Positions 16,352 to 24,838 of a stretch of 59,439 bases of DNA are shown here, in pieces. Below the pieces are notes generated by a model, which saw nothing but the letters and a program-made list of their open reading frames with translations, had not been told where the DNA came from and made no database searches. How positions within the stretch are numbered: position 1 is the stretch's first letter; every line of letters starts with the position of its first letter. The stretch is from the NCBI GenBank assembly GCA_009783555.1, contig WRDH01000014.1, forward strand, positions 1 to 59,439, in the 5' to 3' direction. A program made the position numbers and the translations under genes. This stretch comes from Oscillospiraceae bacterium (GTDB lineage: Bacteria > Bacillota > Clostridia > Oscillospirales > Oscillospiraceae).

Positions 16352-17215
16352 ATGCTATCAGTTTCCGAGGAAAAAATCATCCTTATACGCGGGGGCGGTG
16401 ATTTGGCGACCGGAGTTGTGCAGAAGTTTTACCGTGCCGGGTTTAGAGTTGTGGTGCTGGAAACAAAAGCACCAACAGCAATCCGGCGTAGCGTTTCCTT
16501 GTCTGAAGCTGTTTACGATGGTGTTATTGAAGTTGAGGATATGATCTGCCGTAAGGTTTCAAAAATAGCAGAGTTGGAAAAGTGCTGGCGAAAAGGTGAG
16601 CTTCCGCTTCTTATTGACCCATGTGGAAAATCCATTGAAGTCATTAAGCCATCGGCTGTTATTGATGCTATAATGGCAAAGAAGAATATGGGTACTTTCA
16701 TTGACATGGCAGACATAACCATTGCGCTCGGTCCCGGATTCAACGCAGGTAAGGATGTACACGCTGTAATTGAAACACTACGCGGTCATGACCTGGGCAG
16801 GCTTATTTTGCAAGGTTATGCAAAGCCTGATACGGGTGTCCCAGGGGAGATTGAAGGGGAGAGTATCAGTCGTGTCATACGTGCTCCCGTAAGTGGGAAG
16901 GTGGTGCATAGAAAACAAATAGGTAATATCGTGGAGCAAGAGGATGTGTTGTTTTCGATTGTTGAGATTGACGATGATGGAACTTCTAAAACATCTGTGG
17001 ATGTTGAAGCACCGGTGAAAGGTCTATTGCGAGGCTTGATACGCGAAGGCTTACAGGTTTATAATGGTTTGAAGGTAGCAGACATTGATCCCAGAGAAGA
17101 TATTGATTATAAAACAATTTCCGACAAAGCCCGATGCATTGGCGGAGCTGTCTTAGAAGCGTATTTTTGTTTAAAGGACAAATACCGGGTGAGCGAGGGG
17201 AGAAGAAATGAATAA
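16352..17215 (+). CDS. yqeB: Selenium-dependent molybdenum hydroxylase system protein YqeB
   Basis: A 287-residue EF2570/YqeB-family protein. The N-terminus has IILIRGGGDLATGVVQKFYRAGF, a nucleotide-binding-like glycine loop; the middle has LIDPCGKSIE and FIDMADITIALGPGFNAG; the C-terminal part (VIRAPVSGKVVHRKQIGNIVEQED) resembles a biotinyl/lipoyl-type beta barrel. The ATG at 16352 stands 11 bases after AAAGGA; the ATG at 16340 is too close to it. Overlaps xdhC by 8 bases. The family occurs with selenium-dependent xanthine/purine hydroxylases; its chemistry is not settled. Confidence 0.88.
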   Translation: MLSVSEEKIILIRGGGDLATGVVQKFYRAGFRVVVLETKAPTAIRRSVSLSEAVYDGVIEVEDMICRKVSKIAELEKCWRKGELPLLIDPCGKSIEVIKPSAVIDAIMAKKNMGTFIDMADITIALGPGFNAGKDVHAVIETLRGHDLGRLILQGYAKPDTGVPGEIEGESISRVIRAPVSGKVVHRKQIGNIVEQEDVLFSIVEIDDDGTSKTSVDVEAPVKGLLRGLIREGLQVYNGLKVADIDPREDIDYKTISDKARCIGGAVLEAYFCLKDKYRVSEGRRNE

Positions 17216-17984
17216 TACCTTAGAATTTGTACATAATAGCATAGAAGGCGGCAAAAAAGTAGCACTCATCACCATTACCGGGATAACGGGAAGCTCACCG
17301 GCTACTCCCGGACAGATGATTGCGGTTTTGTCCGATGGCTCATCTGTGGGTACAGTCGGCGGCGGAGCAACAGAACATCAGGTTATTCAAAGAGCGATTG
17401 AAGCAATTAACGCCGGAGAAGCCGTATTTTCGATGTCGCTTGACCATGCCGAAAACGGGATGATTTGCGGCGGGAGCATGGAAGTATTCGGAAATATTAT
17501 CGGAAATCAATTAGGGCTTTGCATTTTCGGAGGAGGGCATATTGCTCAAAGTCTGGCAAAAATCGCATACTTAACCGGATTCCATGTTACGGTAGTAGAA
17601 GACCGCAAGGAGTTTGCGGATAACTTTGAAAATGTAAACTATATAACCTGCACTCCGGATGAGTATGAGGTTACCGCCCCTGCAGCATTTGCGGATTACG
17701 CGGTAATTTGTACGCGAGGTCACAGCACGGACGATAAAGCACTTCGTTATTGTCTGACAAAAAACTTTAAATATGTCGGTATGATTGGGAGCAAGAAAAA
17801 AGTAACAGAGATTTTCAAGCAACTACGAAATGAAGGAATTAAGCAGTTGGAACTGGATAAAATCTATACACCCATTGGTTTGGACATAGCAAACGCAGCT
17901 CCCGCAGAAATAGCAATAGCAATACTGGCAGAGATATTACTGATAAAAAATACCGGAACACTTAATCATAAATCCTTGCGGTAA
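17208..17984 (+). CDS. xdhC: XdhC/CoxI-family molybdenum-enzyme maturation protein
   Basis: A 258-residue protein. The N-terminal XdhC domain has GSSPATPGQMI and GTVGGGATEHQV, with Cys87 in MICGGSMEVF; the C-terminal Rossmann domain begins LCIFGGGHIAQSLAKIA (about 104-120) and contains VEDRKEFA and MIGSKKKV. XdhC proteins bind Mo cofactor and help its sulfuration and insertion. Overlap with yqeB indicates joint translation. The matching hydroxylase subunits are not in this window. Confidence 0.9.
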   Translation: MNNTLEFVHNSIEGGKKVALITITGITGSSPATPGQMIAVLSDGSSVGTVGGGATEHQVIQRAIEAINAGEAVFSMSLDHAENGMICGGSMEVFGNIIGNQLGLCIFGGGHIAQSLAKIAYLTGFHVTVVEDRKEFADNFENVNYITCTPDEYEVTAPAAFADYAVICTRGHSTDDKALRYCLTKNFKYVGMIGSKKKVTEIFKQLRNEGIKQLELDKIYTPIGLDIANAAPAEIAIAILAEILLIKNTGTLNHKSLR

Positions 17985-17997
17985 CGAGGTTATCGTG

Positions 17998-18027
17998 GTA
18001 TTATGATTGCTGCGGCAATCATAATAC
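17998..18027. terminator. Possible terminator after xdhC
   Basis: A perfect 13-bp stem GTATTATGATTGC-tgcg-GCAATCATAATAC starts 14 bases after the xdhC stop and is followed by ATTGATTTTATG, a weak T-rich tail. The stem is AT-rich, so termination is only likely. Confidence 0.45.
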
Positions 18028-18156
18028 ATTGATTTTATGCATATACCATTACGCTGTATTATAGTTATTAGAAATTCGTAAGTTATTGCGACGCTATGGT
18101 ATAATATTTGCTGGTTCGCATAAATAATCATTTAATCAGGTGAAACGGAGTTTATT

Positions 18157-19395
18157 ATGGAGCAAACTATACGCACGCGCAGGGTAAAGCTCATTGTAGC
18201 TTTTACGGTTATGTTGTTTGCAGGCATAATATACGCATGGTCAATAACTAACACACCGTTTGCTAAAGTCAGCAATGGTGATGTCTTGAATGCGACACAG
18301 CTGGGGCTTAATTACACATTGACTATAGTATTTTTTTGTATAGGCGGGTTTGCGGCGGGATTGATTTCAAAGCATACTACATCATCGCTTCGTTTTGTAC
18401 TTAGTGCTGCAATGCTCTTTACAAGTTTTATGGCATCGTCGCTCCAAATTGTTACACTTGAGTACAGCGGCAATTATTTTATGCTTTACATGGCATATGG
18501 CGTTCTTGGCGGTCTCGGCATAGGAGTAGCGTATGTTACTATAATATCAACAATTAACATGTGGTATCCGGATAAAAGAGGCTTCTCTTCCGGAGTAACT
18601 TTAATGGGATTCGGGTTTAGCCTGTTGATTGTCGGCAGAATTGTAGATTTACTGGGAAATTCTGAAAGTATCGGTTGGAGAACTACCTATGTAATTATTG
18701 CGATAACACTGGGTATTGTCCTTTTAGTGGCAGCGGTAATGATCAGACCACCGCCGAAGAACACAGTTTTCCCTGAGTCAAAATCCGACAACAAACACAG
18801 AGCAGAAGCTGTTGTACAAGACTATACAGCACTTGAAATGATTAAACGCCCTTCGTTTATTCTGGCATTTGTATATATAACTATTCTAGCCTCAACGGGT
18901 AGTGCGGCTATAAGCTTCGCAAAAGAAATAATGCTGGATGTAAACTCATCTAATGGCTTGGCAGTTACGGCAGTGGGTATGCTGGGTGTGTCAAACGGGT
19001 TAGGCAGGCTTGCGTTGGGTTGGCTGTTCGATAAACGGGGGTTATGGAAAACTCGACTGATAAGCAGCGCAGTAGCAATACTTGCACCGTTGACAATTGT
19101 ATTTGCTCTTATGGCTAACTCCGTAGTTTTAGGCGTAATAGGTTTATGCTTGTGCGGGTTCACATACGGATTTGCACCAACAACAAGCAGTGTATTCGCA
19201 TCGGAATATTACGGGCAAAAAAACTTCCCGCTGAATTTCAGTATACTGACCCTAATACTGATACCGGCACCATTTGCGGCAATGATGGCAGGAGGAATAA
19301 AAAGCTCAACGGGAGGCTTTCTAAATGCGTTTCTCATTTTAACTGCTTTAACAATCATCGGATTTTTCGTAAATCTGGCAATAAGAAAACCTTGA
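18157..19395 (+). CDS. MFS transporter, oxalate/formate antiporter (OFA) type
   Basis: A 412-residue membrane protein with about twelve hydrophobic segments. The first segment FAGIIYAWSITNTPFAKV is typical of the OFA branch, and YPDKRGFSSGVTLMGFG (loop 4-5) matches it too. The central loop (about 200-225) is hydrophilic. An extended -10 box TGGTATAAT lies at 18097-18105. OFA proteins exchange small carboxylates; substrate is not assigned. It is followed after 37 bases by iorA, so export of an organic acid product is a possible link. Confidence 0.85.
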   Translation: MEQTIRTRRVKLIVAFTVMLFAGIIYAWSITNTPFAKVSNGDVLNATQLGLNYTLTIVFFCIGGFAAGLISKHTTSSLRFVLSAAMLFTSFMASSLQIVTLEYSGNYFMLYMAYGVLGGLGIGVAYVTIISTINMWYPDKRGFSSGVTLMGFGFSLLIVGRIVDLLGNSESIGWRTTYVIIAITLGIVLLVAAVMIRPPPKNTVFPESKSDNKHRAEAVVQDYTALEMIKRPSFILAFVYITILASTGSAAISFAKEIMLDVNSSNGLAVTAVGMLGVSNGLGRLALGWLFDKRGLWKTRLISSAVAILAPLTIVFALMANSVVLGVIGLCLCGFTYGFAPTTSSVFASEYYGQKNFPLNFSILTLILIPAPFAAMMAGGIKSSTGGFLNAFLILTALTIIGFFVNLAIRKP

Positions 19396-19432
19396 GATTT
19401 GGAATTAATGCACATAAAAAATAGGAGGATTT

Positions 19433-21148
19433 ATGAAGTCATTATTATTAGGTAATGCCGCGGTGGCGAGAGGTGTTTATGAAGCGGGGGCGTGCGTTGC
19501 ATCGAGTTACCCGGGGACCCCCAGTACTGAAATTACAGCAAACATTGCTACTTACGATGAGATTTATACCGAATGGGCACCCAATGAAAAAGTAGGTATG
19601 GAAGTTGCGTGGGGTGCATGTCTTGCGGGAAAAAGAAGCTTTACGGGGATGAAACATGTCGGACTGAATGTGGCGGCGGACGTACTCTTTACGATTTCGT
19701 ATACGGGAGTTAATGCAGGATTGGTTTGTGCTGTTGCGGATGAACCTGGAATGCACTCGTCACAAAATGAACAGGATTCCCGTTATTATGCGAAATCAGC
19801 TAAAGTCCCGATGCTTGAACCTGCGGATTCATCCGAATGTCTGGAATTTACGAAATATGCCTATGAACTGTCGGAAAAGTACGATACCCCTGTGCTTCTT
19901 CGTTTGTGTACGCGCATCTGCCACTCACAGAGTGTAGTAGAGCTTTCCGACCGTGTAGAGCCACCGGCTAAGGAATATGTGAAAAATCCGCAAAAATACG
20001 TCATGATGCCGACTTTCGCAAGACCTCGCCATCCGATTGTCGAGTTGAGAATACTTGACTTAAAAGAGTTATCGGAAGATACATTTCTTAACCGTGTTGA
20101 AATGGGTGAAACCGATTTAGGCATTATTGCTTCCGGTACAGCATATCAATATGTAAAAGAAGTTTTTGGCGATAAAGTAAGTGTACTTAAACTGGGCATG
20201 ATTAATCCTCTTCCCGAAAAGCTTATTCTTGATTTTGCGACAAAAGTAAAAAGACTCGTCGTTGTTGAAGAACTTGACCCGTTTATAGAAGATCATTGCA
20301 AAAAACTCGGACTCAAAGTGTCGGGCAAAGATATGTTTTCGATAATAGGAGAACTTTCTCCAAACATTGTAGCCGAAAAGTTCGGTATGCCCTATAATGA
20401 CGGTAAAAACATTGAAGATGACATCCCGGCACGTCCTCCGGTTATGTGTGCAGGATGTTCACATCGCGGATTGTTCTATACACTTGGCAAAATTAAGGCA
20501 ACGGTCATCGGAGATATCGGCTGCTATACGCTGGGCGCAGCACCGCCGCTCAACGCTATGGATGTGTGTATATGTATGGGCGGATCGGTCTCCGGACTTC
20601 ATGGCTTCGTAAGAGGCGGCGGTAAAAACGTGGTTGGCGTAATCGGCGATTCTACTTTTGCTCACATGGGTGTACCCGGTCTGATAGATATCGGCTATAA
20701 CGGCTCGGATTCAACTCTGATTATCCTTGATAACTCAACGACAGGGATGACAGGGCATCAGGAAAACCCCACAACAGGGGTCAATATCAAAGGTGAAAAA
20801 GTCGGTAAAATGGATATTGAAACAATGTGCAGAGCTTGCGGAATAGAGCGTATAACAGTCGTTGACCCGAATAAACTTGCCGAGTGTGAGAAGGTTATAA
20901 AGGAAGAAATGGCAGCACCCGGACCATCAGTGATTATTGCCAGAAGACCATGCGCTCTCCTTAAAACCACTAAATCAAGTCCGCCGTTGAAGGTAGATGA
21001 AGAAAAATGCACGGGATGTAAAATGTGTATGAAAATCGGCTGCCCGGCGATCAGCTTTAAAAACAAAAAAGCCGGAATTAACAAAACGCTTTGCGTCGGC
21101 TGTGATGTCTGTACGCAGCTTTGTAAGTTCGACGCGTTGGTTAAGTGA
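19433..21148 (+). CDS. iorA: Indolepyruvate:ferredoxin oxidoreductase, alpha subunit
   Basis: A 571-residue thiamine-diphosphate iron-sulfur enzyme subunit that oxidatively decarboxylates aryl-pyruvates (from Trp, Phe, Tyr) to aryl-acetyl-CoA with reduction of ferredoxin. Seen: the pyrimidine-domain SSYPGTPSTEI (about 23-33), GDIGCYTLG and IGDSTFAHMG of the TPP domain, and a C-terminal 2x[4Fe-4S] ferredoxin module CTGCKMCMKIGC..CVGCDVCTQLC. AGGAGG precedes the ATG. First gene of the iorA-iorB-paaK-ACT operon. Confidence 0.95.
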   Translation: MKSLLLGNAAVARGVYEAGACVASSYPGTPSTEITANIATYDEIYTEWAPNEKVGMEVAWGACLAGKRSFTGMKHVGLNVAADVLFTISYTGVNAGLVCAVADEPGMHSSQNEQDSRYYAKSAKVPMLEPADSSECLEFTKYAYELSEKYDTPVLLRLCTRICHSQSVVELSDRVEPPAKEYVKNPQKYVMMPTFARPRHPIVELRILDLKELSEDTFLNRVEMGETDLGIIASGTAYQYVKEVFGDKVSVLKLGMINPLPEKLILDFATKVKRLVVVEELDPFIEDHCKKLGLKVSGKDMFSIIGELSPNIVAEKFGMPYNDGKNIEDDIPARPPVMCAGCSHRGLFYTLGKIKATVIGDIGCYTLGAAPPLNAMDVCICMGGSVSGLHGFVRGGGKNVVGVIGDSTFAHMGVPGLIDIGYNGSDSTLIILDNSTTGMTGHQENPTTGVNIKGEKVGKMDIETMCRACGIERITVVDPNKLAECEKVIKEEMAAPGPSVIIARRPCALLKTTKSSPPLKVDEEKCTGCKMCMKIGCPAISFKNKKAGINKTLCVGCDVCTQLCKFDALVK

Positions 21149-21171
21149 TAAGTTGAAAGGAATAGTTTAAA

Positions 21172-21744
21172 ATGGAAACTCGTAATATAGTTATAGTCGG
21201 TGTCGGCGGGCAGGGGAGTCTATTGGCGTGTAATTTAATGGGTAAGGCTCTTATGCTTGAAGGATATGACGCGAAAGTGTCCGAGGTTCACGGCATGAGC
21301 CAAAGAGGCGGGGCGGTAGTAACATACGTCCGATGCGGGAAAAAAGTCTATTCACCGATTGTTGACAAAGGGCAAGCAGAGCTATTGGTCTCATTTGAAT
21401 TGTTAGAAGCTGCTCGCTGGTTTGAACTCCTCGCACCCGGAGGGACGGTCGTAACCAACACTCAACAGATAAACCCTGTACCGGTAATCATGGGATTAGC
21501 AGAGTACCCAGAAAATCTTACGGACAAGTTTGAAGCCCTGGGAGCAAAAGTTGACGCAATCGATGCGCTAACTCTTGCCGAAGAAGCGGGATCGTCAAAG
21601 ACAGTAAACATAGTAATGATGGGCAGACTCTCAAAATACTTCCCGTTCTCAAAAGATACATGGGACAAAGCACTCGAAGCAGTAGTACCACCGAAGTTTC
21701 TGGAGATGAATAAAAAAGCATTTGAACTCGGCATGAACGCGTAA
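21172..21744 (+). CDS. iorB: Indolepyruvate:ferredoxin oxidoreductase, beta subunit
   Basis: A 190-residue gamma/beta-type subunit of 2-oxoacid:ferredoxin oxidoreductases. IVGVGGQGSLLACNLMGKAL (about 8-27) and VSEVHGMSQRGGAVVTYVR (about 37-55) are the standard motifs. It lies 23 bases after iorA with GAAAGGA upstream, and pairs with it as the heterodimeric enzyme. Confidence 0.95.
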   Translation: METRNIVIVGVGGQGSLLACNLMGKALMLEGYDAKVSEVHGMSQRGGAVVTYVRCGKKVYSPIVDKGQAELLVSFELLEAARWFELLAPGGTVVTNTQQINPVPVIMGLAEYPENLTDKFEALGAKVDAIDALTLAEEAGSSKTVNIVMMGRLSKYFPFSKDTWDKALEAVVPPKFLEMNKKAFELGMNA

Positions 21745-21747
21745 AAA

Positions 21748-21786
21748 GCCCTCTTCAAGAAGAGGGTGGCGTGAAACGCCGGGTGA
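21748..21786. repeat. Palindromic repeat family C, variant copy 2
   Basis: GCCCTCTTCAAGAAGAGGGTGGC followed by GTGAAACGCCGGGTGATG. It lies in the 59-base gap between iorB and paaK and forms a strong hairpin, so it may tune expression of paaK. Confidence 0.6.
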
Positions 21787-21803
21787 TGTGAGGAGAAGAA
21801 ACA

Positions 21804-23102
21804 TTGCAGAATTATTATCAGCCCGAAATAGAATGTATGCCCCAAGCAGACATGAAAGCACTGCAGAGCCGGCGTCTTAAAAATCAGGTGTGGCATGTGT
21901 GGGATAATGTTTCGTATTATAAAGAAAAAATGGTCAAAGCGGGTGTTACCCCGGATGATATCAAATCAATAGACGATTTACATAAGCTGCCGTTTGTGAC
22001 AAAAGACGACCTTCGTGAAGCATATCCATACGGCTTGCTCGGCGTATCACTCAGAGATGCAGTACGCATTCAATCAACAAGCGGCACAACGGGAAGACGG
22101 GTCGTTGCATTTTATACACAACATGACATCGACCTTTGGGAAGACTGCTGCGCACGCGCAATCGCAGCCACAGGAAGTACAAAAGACGATGTCGTCCAAG
22201 TAGCTTACGGATACGGGCTATTCACGGGAGGTCCCGGTATGAACGGAGGCTCACATAAGCTTGGAAGCCTCACGCTTCCGATGTCATCTGGTTTTACGGA
22301 AAGACAACTCCAGTTTATGTGCGATCTTGAGGCAACAGTACTTTGCTGCACACCTTCATATGCGGAATTTCTTGCGGAATCAATTGAAGAATCGGGCTTG
22401 ACAGATAAGATAAAACTAAAAGCAGGCATCTTCGGAGCGGAAGCATGGAGCAATGAAATGCGCCTGCGAATTGAAGAAAAACTCGGAATAAAAGCCTATG
22501 ATATTTACGGACTCACGGAAATAACAGGTCCCGGCGTTTCGTTTGAATGCTGTGAGCAAACAGGTATGCACATAAATGAAGACCATTTCGTTGCGGAAAT
22601 AATCGACCCGGAAACCGAAGAAGTATTACACGAAGGCTCAAAAGGCGAGATTGTATTCACATGCATAACAAAACAAGCATTTCCACTACTTCGCTACAGA
22701 ACAAGAGATATTTGCGTACTAAGCAGCGATGCTTGCTCCTGCGGCAGAACACTGAAAAAAATGTCACGACTAATGGGACGCAGCGACGACATGCTGATAA
22801 TAAAAGGTGTAAACGTTTTCCCGTCACAAATAGAAACCGTACTGATAGAATACGGCTTATCATCAAACTACCAACTGGTAATAGACAGACATAACCACTC
22901 CGACACACTGGAAGTCTGCGTAGAACTAACCCCGGAAATGTTCTCCGACACCGTCAGAGCAATTGAACGACGCGAACGAGAGTTGCACGAGAAAATAAAG
23001 AACATATTAGGCATAGCAGCAAAGGTAACAATGGTTGCGCCAAAAACAATAACACGCAGCGAAGGCAAAGCCATACGTGTCGTAGATAAAAGGAAAATCT
23101 GA
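21804..23102 (+). CDS. paaK: Phenylacetate-CoA ligase family AMP-forming enzyme
   Basis: A 432-residue adenylate-forming ligase. STSGTTGRRVV (about 91-101) is the phosphate-binding loop, YGLTEITGPGVSFEC (about 234-248) the adenine-binding region, RYRTRDIC the hinge-side motif and MMGRSDDMLIIKGVN-like GRSDDMLIIKGVNVFP the C-terminal switch. A TTG start after GGAG gives the usual N-terminus MQNYYQPEIE. In iorAB operons this ligase may run toward ATP gain, forming aryl-acetate from the CoA ester, or salvage aryl-acetate. Direction is inference. Confidence 0.92.
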   Translation: MQNYYQPEIECMPQADMKALQSRRLKNQVWHVWDNVSYYKEKMVKAGVTPDDIKSIDDLHKLPFVTKDDLREAYPYGLLGVSLRDAVRIQSTSGTTGRRVVAFYTQHDIDLWEDCCARAIAATGSTKDDVVQVAYGYGLFTGGPGMNGGSHKLGSLTLPMSSGFTERQLQFMCDLEATVLCCTPSYAEFLAESIEESGLTDKIKLKAGIFGAEAWSNEMRLRIEEKLGIKAYDIYGLTEITGPGVSFECCEQTGMHINEDHFVAEIIDPETEEVLHEGSKGEIVFTCITKQAFPLLRYRTRDICVLSSDACSCGRTLKKMSRLMGRSDDMLIIKGVNVFPSQIETVLIEYGLSSNYQLVIDRHNHSDTLEVCVELTPEMFSDTVRAIERRERELHEKIKNILGIAAKVTMVAPKTITRSEGKAIRVVDKRKI

Positions 23103-23135
23103 TGAAATACGTTTATACCGAAGGAGGAAACACTT

Positions 23136-23567
23136 ATGACTGTTAAGCAGCTCTCAGTATTTGTAGAAAACAAACCCGGAAAACTTATGGAGGCACTGGA
23201 AGCATTGGCAGAATCGGGGATAGACCTTCGTGCGATTTCTCTTGCCGATACGTCAGATTTCGGTATATTGAGAGCCATAGTTAACAGACCTGACCATGCG
23301 TATGAAGTATTGAGCGAATCAGGGTTTTTAGTCAAAACCAATAATGTGCTTGCCGTTGTTATTGGCGACAAACCGGGAGGATTGGCAAGCGTTGTGCGTT
23401 TGCTCTCTGAAGGAAACGTCAACATCGAATACACCTACGCCTTCGTAGCACACAGCCGAGATAATGCATATGTTATCCTGCGTGTGGACAACAATGACGA
23501 AGCGGTTAACATACTGACAAAAAACAAAGTAACCCTTCTGACGGAAAAAGAGTTGTACAGCATGTAA
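23136..23567 (+). CDS. Tandem ACT-domain protein
   Basis: A 143-residue cytosolic protein made of two ACT repeats, VKQLSVFVENKPGKLMEALEAL (about 3-24) and NVLAVVIGDKPGGLASVVRLL (about 70-90). ACT pairs bind amino acids and regulate enzymes. Proteins of this kind commonly sit beside iorAB and paaK, so it may sense an aromatic amino acid. Strong GGAGG lies upstream. Confidence 0.88.
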   Translation: MTVKQLSVFVENKPGKLMEALEALAESGIDLRAISLADTSDFGILRAIVNRPDHAYEVLSESGFLVKTNNVLAVVIGDKPGGLASVVRLLSEGNVNIEYTYAFVAHSRDNAYVILRVDNNDEAVNILTKNKVTLLTEKELYSM

Positions 23568-23592
23568 CAAGATAGTTACAGATCAGTCCTTC

Positions 23593-23712
23593 GTCATTCT
23601 GCGCGCAGTCGCAGAATCCATGTCGCATTCAATGTAATATCCGGTAGAGCACCAACATACAGCAATAGATTCTGCGACTAACGCGCAGAATGACGGTGCC
23701 GGAATACCCCCC
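23593..23712. repeat. Fold-back (MITE-like) repeat family A, copy 2
   Basis: GTCATTCTGCGCGCAGTCGC..GCGACTAACGCGCAGAATGAC, inverted relative to copy 1 at 847-983. Its right end (GGAATACCCCCC) abuts the -35 box of the ribU promoter at 23713. Confidence 0.8.
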
Positions 23713-23742
23713 TTGACAAGAACGACCGTGTCGTGATATTAT
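23713..23742 (+). promoter_or_regulatory. Sigma-A promoter of the FMN riboswitch-ribU unit
   Basis: TTGACA (23713-23718), an 18-base spacer and TATTAT (23737-23742). It begins at the last base of the family A repeat. Confidence 0.7.
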
Positions 23743-23763
23743 CGCCAACAACTGAATAGAGAA

Positions 23764-23899
23764 ATCTTCGGGGCGGGGTGCAAATCCCCACCGGCGGTAA
23801 AGTCCGCGAGCACAATGTGTTGAATTGGTGAAATTCCAATACCGACAGTAAAAAAGAGCTTTTCAAGCTCTCTTAAAGTCTGGATGGGAGAAGAACAGA
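23764..23899 (+). ncRNA. FMN riboswitch (RFN element)
   Basis: Conserved blocks are all present: ATCTTCGGGGCGGGGTG, CCCCACCGGCGGTAAAGTC, GAATTGGTGAAATTCCAATACCGACAGTAAA and AGTCTGGATGGGAGAAGAACA. It precedes ribU and should lower its expression when FMN is plentiful. Confidence 0.95.
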
Positions 23900-23938
23900 G
23901 AAGTCGCACGCTTTGACGGCATCTCACAGACGAAATGT

Positions 23939-23970
23939 ATTACACCTGAAGAGAAATCTATAGGTGTAAT
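23939..23970 (+). promoter_or_regulatory. Likely expression-platform hairpin of the FMN riboswitch
   Basis: ATTACACCT and AGGTGTAAT pair across a 14-base loop between the aptamer and the ribU ribosome site, followed by TTACTTTTGGAGG. The weak T tract and closeness to GGAGG leave open whether it ends transcription or acts on translation. Confidence 0.5.
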
Positions 23971-23988
23971 TTACTTTTGGAGGATAGA

Positions 23989-24666
23989 ATGAAAACAAAC
24001 ACAAAAAAAATTACGATCCTGGCAATGTTATCGGCGCTGGCATTTCTCTTGGCATTACTTTTCCATTATTTACCTATTCCGCCGATGGTTCCGGCAGCAC
24101 CATTTTTAAAATTTGAACCAAAAGACATAGTAATTGTTATCGGCGGATTTTTGTACGGTCCTCTTATGGTTGTGCCAATGGCACTTGTAGTCGGACTACT
24201 TGAGATGCCGCTTAGTGCGACATGGCTGTACGGATTGATTATGAACGTAGCCTCAACATGTGCTTTTGCTTGTACTGCCGCATTTATATACAAGAAACGA
24301 AGAGCAATAAGCGGAGCAGCGATAGGACTTGCGGCAGGAGTTATTGTAACAACAGGTGTTATGATACCCTTGAACTATCTGATTACGCCATTCTTTATGG
24401 GTGTGCCGCGACATATTGTTGTAGCAATACTTGTCTCGGGAATAGGGCTATTCAATTTTGTCAAGTATGCTCTTGTTGCAGCAATAACAATGCAACTATA
24501 TGTACCACTCAAAACAGCACTGGTCAAGGCAAAATTAATTGCCGAACCGGAGGAAACCGCAGAAAAACAAACAAAGATGAATACAACCAGCATTCTTGTC
24601 TCAGCATTGGTAGTTGTCGCTTGTGTTTTAGGCATATTGTATTTAAATGGCATTATATTTACTTGA
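23989..24666 (+). CDS. ribU: Riboflavin ECF transporter S component RibU
   Basis: A 225-residue membrane protein with about five or six hydrophobic segments. PMVPAAPFLKFEPKDIVIVIGGFLYGP (about 28-54) is the usual RibU region that precedes helix 2. The ATG at 23989 is 5 bases after GGAGG; a TTG at 23977 overlaps that site and is rejected. FMN riboswitch control upstream makes riboflavin the ligand with high likelihood. The tail after about 190 is hydrophilic, then a last hydrophobic helix ends the protein. Confidence 0.92.
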   Translation: MKTNTKKITILAMLSALAFLLALLFHYLPIPPMVPAAPFLKFEPKDIVIVIGGFLYGPLMVVPMALVVGLLEMPLSATWLYGLIMNVASTCAFACTAAFIYKKRRAISGAAIGLAAGVIVTTGVMIPLNYLITPFFMGVPRHIVVAILVSGIGLFNFVKYALVAAITMQLYVPLKTALVKAKLIAEPEETAEKQTKMNTTSILVSALVVVACVLGILYLNGIIFT

Positions 24667-24699
24667 AGGTAGGATAATAAACGAGTTCGTTTAAAGGAC

Positions 24700-24726
24700 A
24701 AGACAGATGAACCGTCCCCCTGTCTT
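24700..24726 (+). repeat. Dispersed repeat family D, copy
   Basis: A complete AAGACAG-ATGAACCGTCCCC-CTGTCTT unit between ribU and the aminotransferase gene. Confidence 0.8.
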
Positions 24727-24838
24727 GCATAAGGCCCATGAATAAAACCCTTTTAACAAACCAACAAAAATATTCCATTTACCGTGAAACACTGATATAA
24801 TACCAATCGAAGAAACGTTACAAAAGAGGTAAACGTCA

